From contig JAUVON010000115.1 in NCBI GenBank assembly GCA_030599175.1, positions 1 through 7,914 of the forward strand: a stretch of DNA of 7,914 nucleotides. The letters are read 5' to 3'. The notes below the pieces were generated by a model. That model saw only the letters and a list, made by a program, of their open reading frames with translations, made no database searches and was not told the DNA's origin. The position numbers were made by a program, and so were the translations under genes. The stretch's first letter is position 1. Every line of letters begins with the position of its first letter. Positions 1 through 5,462 of this stretch are shown here, in pieces. This stretch comes from Desulfobulbaceae bacterium. GTDB lineage: Bacteria > Desulfobacterota > Desulfobulbia > Desulfobulbales > Desulfocapsaceae.

Positions 1-1
1 G

Positions 2-367
2 AAAGATTTCGCAGCTATCAGAAAAAAACTTGGCAAGACACAAAAAGAGACCGCCACACTCCTTGGAGTCTCTCTCAAGGCTGTCTGCAGTTACGAACAG
101 GGATGGAGAACAATCCCTACCCACGTAGAACGACAGTTGCTTTTTCTGCTTACACGAAAAAGAAAAAGCTCCACAAAAAGCCAGAACTGCTGGGAACTGA
201 AAAACTGTCCTGAAGAGAGGAGGAATAAGTGCCCTGCCTGGGAATTCAACTCCGGCAAATTTTGCTGGTTTATTAGCGGCACAATCTGTGAATGTGCCGC
301 CCAGAAAAGCTGGGATGAAAAAATCCTTATCTGCAGGAACTGCATTGTAATGAAAGATACCAAATGA
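2..367 (+). CDS. HTH (XRE-like) protein with C-terminal two-CW cysteine domain, 5' partial
   Basis: The 3' part of a gene entering from the left edge; 121 residues are visible in frame 2, ending TGA. Visible residues 1-50 read as a lambda-repressor/XRE-type helix-turn-helix (KLGKTQKETATLLGVS, then a recognition-helix-like stretch with SYEQGWR), so the start codon is probably only a short distance outside. Residues 63-114 are a compact Cys/Trp module: C63-W64, C69, C77-P78, C88-W89, C96, C98, C111 and C114. This matches the arrangement I know as a 'two-CW' domain, a small putative metal-binding module found with HTH domains in anaerobic bacteria. A DNA-binding regulator using a metal or redox sensor is the natural inference; ligand and targets are unknown. 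It converges on mobA with a 42-nt gap. The HTH call is firm; the function of the Cys module is not established by the sequence. Confidence 0.75.
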   Translation, partial: KDFAAIRKKLGKTQKETATLLGVSLKAVCSYEQGWRTIPTHVERQLLFLLTRKRKSSTKSQNCWELKNCPEERRNKCPAWEFNSGKFCWFISGTICECAAQKSWDEKILICRNCIVMKDTK

Positions 368-390
368 TGACCCGGTAGAAACTCGTCATC
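366..390. terminator. weak hairpin between convergent genes
   Basis: GATGAC (366-371) and GTCATC (385-390) form a perfect 6-bp inverted repeat with a 13-nt loop, beginning inside the stop codon of the two-CW gene and lying before the mobA stop codon on the other strand. Neither side has a clear T-tract (only TGCTTTG on the + side), so it is a weak candidate for a shared terminator. Confidence 0.25.
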
Positions 391-409
391 TGCTTTGTCA
401 CTCCCGCCA

Positions 410-1333
410 TCACCCCATCCGCCTTACCTGCTGCAGCTGTTCAGGAGTATTAACATTTTTCCAACCATCTCGCAGGGACAGGGGGATTACCGGATTTGCA
501 ATTTTCTGGTGAGCGGCTACTCTACCTATCCGCAGCACCTCTTCCTGCAGCTGACGCTCAAAAAGCTGTCCTGCCCTCATATCATACCAGGCAAAGAGCG
601 GTTCAAAATAACCGGTTTCCGGCATGCGGGGAACAACCCCCCAACAGCCGGGACATCGACCGCTGAGTAACCAGTCCACCGCCTCTTTAGAGATATGCGG
701 CATGTCACACGCAACAAGGAGCCAGCTGACCTGTGGTTGCCTGCGGCCGGCTGCAAGAATCCCCGACAACGGCCCTGCTACTCCTGGTATATCCTCCACA
801 CGCACCATACCTGACAATGATTCCGGTACAGCTCCTGCCCCGGATATAATTATTCCGTCAACCAGAGGTTTAAGAATATCAATAGTACGTTCAAGCCAGG
901 TTTTCCCACTATCATCTTTAATCAGATGCTTTGGCTTTCCCATTCTTGAACTTTTGCCGCCAATCAGGATACAGCCCCATACAGGCATCCGGCTGTTCAT
1001 CTCCCGAAGTCGTACAAGAAACAGCTTCAAAAAAGTGCCAAAACCATCCCCGTCGCCAACGACACACTTGAGCCCACTTCCTGTTTTTTCACTGATTACA
1101 GGAAAAAGGGTTATTTTCTGTAAGGGGAGATCTGTTTTGCCGGCGACAAAGACCACATCATATTCACTTATCAATGTGTACAAGCTCTGTTGATCCTGCA
1201 AATCATCCGGATCCACTACGGTACAGAGCAAATTCAACCGTGCGAGCTCAAAAGTCAACAGTTCTAAAAAGGGTTGGTAGAGTTCCTTTTCATCTCCATC
1301 TATCTCAAAGACAGGCAACTGTCTCAGCTTCAT
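410..1333 (-). CDS. mobA: molybdenum cofactor guanylyltransferase MobA with degenerate MobB-like N-terminal domain
   Basis: 307 aa. MobA joins GMP from GTP to molybdopterin in the cytoplasm to give the guanine dinucleotide form of the cofactor, used by DMSO-reductase-family enzymes such as formate dehydrogenases and respiratory reductases. The MobA domain spans about residues 117-307: nucleotide-binding signature LIGGKSSRMGKPKHLI (123-138), VEDIPGVAGPLSGIL (179-193), the metal-binding Asp in VACDMP (D210), EPLFAWY (244-250) and the C-terminal NVNTPEQL (293-300). Typical MobA is about 190-200 aa; the extra 115 residues resemble the fold order of MobB, with VVFVAGKTDLPLQKI (60-74) in the place of the MobB 'DLVLVEGFK..PKI' motif. 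The P-loop expected near residues 8-20 is absent (EIDGDEKELYQ). The ATG at 1333 sits just before the first predicted strand; no good ribosome binding site is visible. The frame stays open upstream to about 1494 but has no ATG there. MobA function is well supported; the MobB relationship is inference. Confidence 0.85.
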   Translation of the reverse strand: MKLRQLPVFEIDGDEKELYQPFLELLTFELARLNLLCTVVDPDDLQDQQSLYTLISEYDVVFVAGKTDLPLQKITLFPVISEKTGSGLKCVVGDGDGFGTFLKLFLVRLREMNSRMPVWGCILIGGKSSRMGKPKHLIKDDSGKTWLERTIDILKPLVDGIIISGAGAVPESLSGMVRVEDIPGVAGPLSGILAAGRRQPQVSWLLVACDMPHISKEAVDWLLSGRCPGCWGVVPRMPETGYFEPLFAWYDMRAGQLFERQLQEEVLRIGRVAAHQKIANPVIPLSLRDGWKNVNTPEQLQQVRRMG

Positions 1334-1536
1334 AACGGGGTTACCATCAGCGGTATATTTTTCTCGGAAAAACCACTTACCTTCAATTGAGTTGCAGTTA
1401 CAAGGAATATCATGGTATCTACATTTTTCGTCACTATCCAGACAAATACAAAAAGCTTTACAAGACTTTAGAATTGGCCAAAAGTATAGTATGCCTCATC
1501 CCACAACTCATCATTTATTCGAAGAACAGAACAAAA
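1334..1536. other. divergent intergenic region between mobA and queA
   Basis: 203 bp that should carry the promoters of mobA (leftward) and queA (rightward). Both flanking reading frames remain open across most of it, but the extensions have no ATG, only a TTG at 1387 in the queA frame, and do not resemble the families. TATAGT at 1485-1490 could be a -10 box for queA; the nearest -35-like hexamer, TTTACA at 1457-1462, is 22 nt away, which is too far for a convincing sigma-70 promoter. I see no RNA gene or hairpin here. Confidence 0.35.
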
Positions 1537-2616
1537 ATGAATAACGACCTTACTCTCAAAGGATATAACTATCACCTTCCTAAAAATACGATTGCTCAAC
1601 ATCCAACCAATAAACGAGACAATTCAAAATTACTGGTGCTGCAGACCGGAACCAATAGCATAACCCATCGACGCTTCAGCGATATTACCAGGATAATAAA
1701 GCCGGAAGACATGCTTGTGGTCAATAATACACGAGTCTTTCCGGCCAGACTTTTAGGACAAAAGGAAACCGGAGGGAAGGCAGAACTTTTCCTGCTGAAC
1801 TTCCCTGCCACCTATGAAGAAGAAAACACGGCCCCGACGGCAACTGCTCTTATAAAAAGTTCAAAAAAGCCGAAACCGGGCAGCGTGATCACAATTAATA
1901 AATCGCTTTCATGCACTGTACTTGACATCCTTGATGGAGGCAAAGCCCAACTCCAGATCAATTTTGACCACAACCTGGGTCTTGCGGAAACACTGCAACA
2001 AGCAGGACAGGTTCCTCTTCCCCCCTATATCGACAGAAAAAATGGCTGCACACCTGAAGATGTGATCCGATACCAGACAGTGTACGCTAAGGAAACCGGT
2101 GCGGTGGCTGCACCTACAGCAGGACTGCACTTCACAGGAGAACTCCTGGGAAAAATTGAGCGCCAGGGTACACGGGTGGGATATATTACGCTCCACGTTG
2201 GCTACGGAACATTTGCTCCTGTAAGGGTTGAGAAAATAACTGAGCACAGGATACATAAGGAATATATTAACATACCCGAAGAAACGGTCAGAAAAGTTGA
2301 GGCAACTAAAGCACGGGGAGGGCGAATCTGGGCTGTTGGTACCACCACGGTAAGGGCTCTTGAATACGGTGCACAGCAGAAAGGGCACCTGACGGCAACG
2401 GAAGGATGGTGCGATTTATACATCTACCCGGGTTTCACTTTCCGGGTCATAGATAACCTGATCACAAACTTCCACCTGCCGGACTCCTCACTTATGTTTC
2501 TAGTGTCCGCCCTCTGTGGAAGAAAAACCCTCCTCAATTGCTATGAACAGGCAATCCAAAAAGGTTATCGATTTTTTTCCTATGGTGATGCAATGGCTGT
2601 TCTTGCTGAGCCATAA
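1537..2616 (+). CDS. queA: S-adenosylmethionine:tRNA ribosyltransferase-isomerase QueA
   Basis: 359 aa from the ATG at 1537, close to the usual 340-360. QueA transfers and isomerises the ribosyl group of S-adenosylmethionine onto preQ1 at position 34 of tRNAs with a GUN anticodon, making epoxyqueuosine, the penultimate step of queuosine synthesis. Family landmarks run in order: IAQHP (19-23), RRFSDI (45-50), VVNNTRVFPARL (61-72; most members have NDTRV), TGGKAELFLL (78-87), GQVPLPPYI (157-165), RYQTVYA (178-184), GAVAAPTAGLHFT (188-200), LHVGYGTFAPV (219-229), HRIHKEY (237-243; usually HxMHxE), VGTTTVRALE (267-276) and YPGFTFRVIDNLITNFHLPDSSLMFLVSA (297-325). The frame can be extended to a TTG at 1387, but those 50 residues are unlike QueA, so 1537 is preferred. 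The Shine-Dalgarno sequence is weak (GAAGAA about 10 nt upstream). It is not next to tgt or other queuosine genes. It ends in a candidate terminator and converges with the FmdB-type gene 16 nt away. Confidence 0.96.
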   Translation: MNNDLTLKGYNYHLPKNTIAQHPTNKRDNSKLLVLQTGTNSITHRRFSDITRIIKPEDMLVVNNTRVFPARLLGQKETGGKAELFLLNFPATYEEENTAPTATALIKSSKKPKPGSVITINKSLSCTVLDILDGGKAQLQINFDHNLGLAETLQQAGQVPLPPYIDRKNGCTPEDVIRYQTVYAKETGAVAAPTAGLHFTGELLGKIERQGTRVGYITLHVGYGTFAPVRVEKITEHRIHKEYINIPEETVRKVEATKARGGRIWAVGTTTVRALEYGAQQKGHLTATEGWCDLYIYPGFTFRVIDNLITNFHLPDSSLMFLVSALCGRKTLLNCYEQAIQKGYRFFSYGDAMAVLAEP

Positions 2617-2622
2617 TTTTTT
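2593..2622 (+). terminator. intrinsic terminator overlapping the end of queA
   Basis: ATGGCT (2593-2598) pairs with AGCCAT (2609-2614) around a 10-nt loop, and two bases later there is a run of six T (2617-2622). The stem lies in the last codons of queA and its stop codon, which suits transcription ending before the convergent gene on the other strand. The stem is only 6 bp, hence moderate confidence. Confidence 0.5.
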
Positions 2623-2632
2623 CTACTGCGAA

Positions 2633-2956
2633 TCAACCTGTTGCTGCAGCTGCCGGACAGCTTGAGCACCCGGCTCCTGGCTGGCATGCAGGCGGTGCAG
2701 ATTTGTCAGCGGGTGCAGATTTACCGGCACTACTGTCCGGTTTAGGTTTAGCGGCACTGCTTTCTGCTCCAGTTGCGGTACTCGAATAGCCGTCAGAGTA
2801 CCAGCCACCGCCTTTTAACTGGAAAGAACTCATGGACATCAGTTTTTTCACCGGCGCGCCACATTCAGGGCAATCTGTAAGCGTTGCATCGGACATTCGC
2901 TGCTGTACCTCAAAAACTTTTACACATTCATCGCATTCATATTCATAAACTGGCAT
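2633..2956 (-). CDS. FmdB-family zinc-ribbon protein with Ala/Ser/Pro-rich cysteine tail
   Basis: 107 aa from the ATG at 2956. The N-terminus MPVYEYECDEC with a second knuckle CPECG gives a four-cysteine zinc ribbon (C8, C11, C29, C32), the hallmark of the FmdB putative regulatory family. Family features continue with the FQLKGGGWYSDGY segment (45-57). Residues 58-107 are a low-complexity Ala/Ser/Pro/Lys tail ending in a further cysteine cluster, C91, C97 and C100 (CQPGAGCSSC), then AAAATG. The start is set by a good Shine-Dalgarno sequence, GGTGGAAG at 2961-2968, four bases before this ATG. An in-frame ATG at 2974 lies upstream of that site and would add six residues (MIGGRY), so it is rejected. 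The name FmdB comes from a proposed regulator of formamidase genes in a methylotroph; the role of the many homologues in other bacteria is unknown, and no neighbour here points to a specific job. Confidence 0.85.
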   Translation of the reverse strand: MPVYEYECDECVKVFEVQQRMSDATLTDCPECGAPVKKLMSMSSFQLKGGGWYSDGYSSTATGAESSAAKPKPDSSAGKSAPADKSAPPACQPGAGCSSCPAAAATG

Positions 2957-2975
2957 GTATCTTCCACCTATCACA

Positions 2976-2996
2976 CTGCTGATAATCTATCAGCAG
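2976..2996 (-). promoter_or_regulatory. perfect palindrome upstream of the FmdB-family gene (operator or leader hairpin)
   Basis: CTGCTGATA (2976-2984) and TATCAGCAG (2988-2996) form a perfect 9-bp inverted repeat with a 3-nt centre, located 8 nt upstream of the Shine-Dalgarno sequence and 19 nt upstream of the start codon. In RNA it would be a stable hairpin just before the ribosome binding site; in DNA it could be an operator. There is no T-tract on the minus side, and the + side has only AAAATAAATAA, so a terminator is unlikely. No convincing -10/-35 pair could be placed around it. Confidence 0.45.
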
Positions 2997-3098
2997 AAAA
3001 TAAATAACAAAAATCACAACTCAATTCAGTGTATTCTGATCAAGATGCTCTCATAACTGAGGGCTAACTTAATTCTCCTTCATCTTGCTGTCAACTTC

Positions 3099-3159
3099 CA
3101 ATGAAAAAGAACTCTCTTCGCAAACTATTGGGTACCTTGAAAAATTAGGTTTTTCATTG
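3099..3159. repeat. inverted repeat 1 (10-bp arms)
   Basis: CAATGAAAAA at 3099-3108 is the exact reverse complement of TTTTTCATTG at 3150-3159, enclosing 41 nt. Pairing does not extend on either side. The arms are AT-rich, so chance is possible, but a second and longer inverted repeat begins 12 bp further on. Confidence 0.4.
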
Positions 3160-3170
3160 AATATCGAGGC

Positions 3171-3251
3171 AGCCATATTTTTTTACCGCAGGCATATAGT
3201 TGATATCTCGATGTCTCGTTCCTCGCTTATCGAAGGATAAAAAATATGGCT
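3171..3251. repeat. inverted repeat 2 (13-bp arms) enclosing a smaller one
   Basis: AGCCATATTTTTT at 3171-3183 is the exact reverse complement of AAAAAATATGGCT at 3239-3251. Two further G:C pairs are possible after a two-base mismatch (3186-3187 with 3235-3236). Inside the loop TCGAT (3208-3212) can pair with ATCGA (3229-3233). The right arm contains the ATG at 3246 of a seven-codon open frame, and its AAGGA site lies just inside the stem, so on the + transcript the fold would hide the start. Function is unknown: small RNA, transcription end structure or remnant of a small element are all possible. Confidence 0.45.
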
Positions 3252-3291
3252 AACGAAGAGATTAGATGAAAAAGCAATTTTGCAAGGTGGC

Positions 3292-5082
3292 CTATTTTTT
3301 GATCTTGGCAACAGCACCTTTGATCGATATTGCATATGGCTTGTGCCTCTGAAGAAAGGCAGGAATAGACTTCAGCGTTCGCCGAGCTTCCGTAATTGTC
3401 GGATATTCACCATAATAGACGAGAATAGCTGCAGGAGAACTGTTTTTCTTGAAGATAAAAAAATTTACTGCCTGCTTTCTATACTTTTCCTGAGCCAGCA
3501 TCAACTTCAGATTATGCTCAGCGTTTTTTGAAGTTAAAGACATAAGCTGGATAGTATACATACTATCCTTAACACCGTATCTCCACTCTCTCCCTGCTGC
3601 AATCCTTCGGCTATACAGTTGATCCACAGTATAATTCGTTTTTGTTGCGGTTACTTTCTGCACTTCTTTGCGAGGTTGTACAACAATTTTGCTTTTCTTT
3701 ACCGGCTCCGCCGTACCAACTTTTTTCTTCAATGACGGGGATTGACGCAATTCAACAATAACTTCCTCCTCCTGAACCGGCTCATCCTCAACCTCCGGAG
3801 TTACAATTTCCTTCTGTTCTTCATCAGTTATTATAGCCTCTTGTACTATCTCATCATCTACAGTGCTCTCTTCTATAGCATCTCTCTCTTCTATAACATC
3901 TATCTCAGTTATTTCGACCTCCGATTCGAATTCGGGGGAAACAGGGGGGATCTCGTCTTTTCCAGTATCGTCTTTTTCACTATCATCCTCAACTACAATT
4001 TCCTCTTCAACCAGTGCTGCTGTTTTTTCAACTGTTGTTACTGTTTTTTCCACTAGATCCTGGATCACAAGTTTCTCTTGTTCAATAATCACAGCCTGTT
4101 TTTGTTCTACAATTTCTTTCGGCGGTGCAACTCTTTCCTTTTCCTGCCTATTCCCCGACCCGAAAACCAGTAACAGCACAAGAAGAATACTGAGAGATCC
4201 ACCGACCCACGGCAAATATGGTAGGAATCGTTTAAAATCAATTGCAGTTTGTGGCCAGTTCCAACCAGCTTTCTGTTGATCCTCCTCTCCGACAACATTA
4301 TCCGACGAAACCATAAAAGAGCTGTCATCAGTAGATATCGCAATTGAATCTTCAGCCACAACGTTGATCATACTGAAATTCCCTTTGGCAATTGCATGTA
4401 TCTTTGCAACAGCCTCTTCAGTAAACAAATCTGTTCGAACACCATCACCCGGAAAGGACTCAATGCAGCTGTTGAGGTAATCTGCTGTCTCTGCCGCAGA
4501 AAGAGGGGACAGTGAGCAATGTTGTTCTTCTACCTGTTTAAAATCACAAATAATAAGCTGATCATAATTCTCAAGGAATGAAGGCTTTCCTGAAAAAAGA
4601 ACATGCAGGGACACCCCGGCTTCAGTCATCTGGCCAAGCATTTTTCTAATACGTTCCAATGTCGCCAGATAAATATTTTCAGCTCCATCAAAAATAATGA
4701 GGAGATGACGTTTTTTTTCCAGAAGGAATTCTGCGATTTTACCAATCGCACTCCTCAGCTCTTTTCCATCATTTATTTCAGCGGTAACAACGCCCAGCTT
4801 GTGACCAATAATCCGAACAACATCCTCAAAAGACTCAACGGTCTCAGGAAAATTAATAACCACACACTCCTCTGCCAGCCGTTGCTCCAGTACTCTGCAT
4901 ATCGTTGTCTTTCCGCTCCCCTCTTCACCAGTGATGATAAGTAAAGGGACGCCGGCAATAACAGATCCATGCAACTCTGAAAGCACCTCAGCTCTGCCAC
5001 CACCTGCAAAAAAATTCTTAAGATCATTTCTGTCCTGGAAAGGAGAGCCTGATATCTTTTCGGGATCTTTGTGCATTGTCAT
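3292..5082 (-). CDS. DamX-like inner-membrane protein: AAA ATPase domain, membrane segment, acidic linker, SPOR-like domain
   Basis: 596 aa. Residues about 15-265 form an ExeA/GspA-type AAA ATPase: Walker A GEEGSGKTT (52-60), Walker B LLIIFDGAEN (127-136), a sensor-like VLFSGKP (161-167), and an SLSPLSAAETADYL segment (190-203) typical of this ATPase group. One hydrophobic segment (about 289-308, LPYLPWVGGSLSILLVLLLVF) follows a cytoplasm-like part. Residues 315-445 are very rich in Glu, Asp, Val and Ile with many Glu runs, then a short basic stretch (450-475). The C-terminus (507-593, YTIQLMSL... VYYGEYPTITEARRTLKSIP) reads as a SPOR domain, a fold that binds denuded septal peptidoglycan. 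This order is that of E. coli DamX, so a cell-division or envelope role is inferred: ATPase inside, SPOR outside the inner membrane. The two candidate starts (5082 and 5076) both lack a Shine-Dalgarno sequence; a palindrome abuts the first. The gene stands alone, divergent from aat. Confidence 0.85.
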   Translation of the reverse strand: MTMHKDPEKISGSPFQDRNDLKNFFAGGGRAEVLSELHGSVIAGVPLLIITGEEGSGKTTICRVLEQRLAEECVVINFPETVESFEDVVRIIGHKLGVVTAEINDGKELRSAIGKIAEFLLEKKRHLLIIFDGAENIYLATLERIRKMLGQMTEAGVSLHVLFSGKPSFLENYDQLIICDFKQVEEQHCSLSPLSAAETADYLNSCIESFPGDGVRTDLFTEEAVAKIHAIAKGNFSMINVVAEDSIAISTDDSSFMVSSDNVVGEEDQQKAGWNWPQTAIDFKRFLPYLPWVGGSLSILLVLLLVFGSGNRQEKERVAPPKEIVEQKQAVIIEQEKLVIQDLVEKTVTTVEKTAALVEEEIVVEDDSEKDDTGKDEIPPVSPEFESEVEITEIDVIEERDAIEESTVDDEIVQEAIITDEEQKEIVTPEVEDEPVQEEEVIVELRQSPSLKKKVGTAEPVKKSKIVVQPRKEVQKVTATKTNYTVDQLYSRRIAAGREWRYGVKDSMYTIQLMSLTSKNAEHNLKLMLAQEKYRKQAVNFFIFKKNSSPAAILVYYGEYPTITEARRTLKSIPAFLQRHKPYAISIKGAVAKIKK

Positions 5083-5084
5083 CG

Positions 5085-5097
5085 ATGTTTAAAACAT
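5085..5097 (-). promoter_or_regulatory. small palindrome abutting the DamX-like start codon
   Basis: ATGTTT-A-AAACAT is a perfect 6-bp palindrome around one base, ending two bases before the ATG at 5082, exactly where a ribosome binding site would be expected and is missing. It may be an operator or may form a short hairpin in the leader. The sequence is AT-rich and short, so chance cannot be excluded. Confidence 0.3.
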
Positions 5098-5111
5098 TTA
5101 ATTAAGTTTAT

Positions 5112-5271
5112 ATGAAAGTCCAGTAATATTTGGGAGGAAAGGGATTCGGTTACATTACTTTCATGTTTTGTTGTGAAATTCATTTCATGGGTGTTAGTAG
5201 AATCCGCCAACTTTCGCGCTGGTCTATTCTTCTCAGGTTAAAACCACTCTATAATACTACACTCATGAAAT
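5112..5271. promoter_or_regulatory. cluster of ATGAAA/TTTCAT elements in the divergent gap
   Basis: ATGAAAG (5112-5118) is inverted to CTTTCAT (5158-5164). TGAAAT (5174-5179) and ATTTCA (5182-5187) form a palindrome with a 2-nt centre. ATTTCATG (5182-5189) is inverted to CATGAAAT (5264-5271). Four exact copies of the ATGAAA hexamer on either strand lie within 160 bp. Repeated inverted elements between divergent genes are what a shared operator would look like, but no regulator family can be named from them. Confidence 0.3.
5227..5255 (+). promoter_or_regulatory. possible sigma-70 promoter for aat
   Basis: A perfect -10 box TATAAT lies at 5250-5255. Seventeen bases upstream is TTCTTC (5227-5232), a poor -35 match with only two of six consensus bases. 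Transcription from here would leave an untranslated leader of roughly 200 nt before aat and would start inside the ATGAAA/TTTCAT cluster. It is offered as the best candidate rather than a firm call. Confidence 0.3.
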
Positions 5272-5462
5272 AAACAAAATAGTGTTATCCCGGAGTCTCT
5301 CAGCAGCAGACAATGATACCTTCTGGAGAATACGTATTTATTACCACCTTCTCCTTATCACTTTTCTTCTTTCCAGATCAATGGTAGATTACCTGCACTT
5401 GTCTCACTATATGGCACCTGAAGAAATCTTGCATTCAACTGAATAGCCGGCACCATTTGAAA

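Larger units (their letters stand above)
2957..3291. other. 335-bp gap with inverted repeats, upstream of the FmdB-family gene
   Basis: No gene longer than a few codons is supported. The left end is the 5' region of the FmdB-family gene and holds a perfect palindrome (2976-2996). The middle and right hold two long inverted repeats (3099-3159 and 3171-3251). A ribosome binding site AAGGA (3233-3237) followed 8 nt later by an ATG at 3246 starts an open frame of only seven codons (MANEEIR, stop 3267-3269). It looks like a true translation start but leads nowhere. The region is AT-rich compared with the flanking genes. Confidence 0.5.
5083..5462. other. 380-bp divergent gap between the DamX-like gene and aat
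   Basis: It must carry the promoters for both flanking genes. It contains a small palindrome beside the DamX-like start, a cluster of ATGAAA/TTTCAT elements, and one perfect TATAAT. The longest open frame I noticed is 36 codons (5163-5273, +), with a purine-rich stretch too far upstream to serve as its ribosome binding site and a composition unlike a known peptide; I do not call it. The stretch 5274-5462 holds only a GGAGAA/TTCTCC inverted repeat and pyrimidine-rich DNA. No RNA gene was recognised. Confidence 0.5.

Noticed and set aside
1334..1494. Upstream continuation of the mobA frame (about 53 open codons, Cys-rich)
   Set aside because: It contains no ATG and overlaps the queA promoter region; the ATG at 1333 sits correctly before the first predicted strand.
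1387..1536. 50-residue N-terminal extension of queA from a TTG codon
   Set aside because: The extension is unlike QueA, the product from the ATG at 1537 already has full family length, and the region must hold promoters.
2957..2974. Six extra residues (MIGGRY) on the FmdB-family protein
   Set aside because: The ribosome binding site lies inside this stretch, directly before the ATG at 2956, and family members begin MPVYEY.
3270..3290. Terminator for the DamX-like gene (GCAA...TTGC followed by T-run on the minus strand)
   Set aside because: The stem would be only 3-4 bp with an impossible or tiny loop, so it cannot form a useful hairpin.
3742..4279. Open frames on the + strand opposite the acidic linker of the DamX-like gene
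   Set aside because: Their Ser/Phe/Tyr-rich low-complexity products are what the reverse of Glu/Val/Ile-rich coding produces; the minus frame has clear domains.
5163..5273. 36-codon open frame in the divergent gap before aat
   Set aside because: The purine-rich stretch lies more than 20 nt upstream of its ATG, the product matches nothing I know, and it overlaps the candidate promoter and repeated elements.
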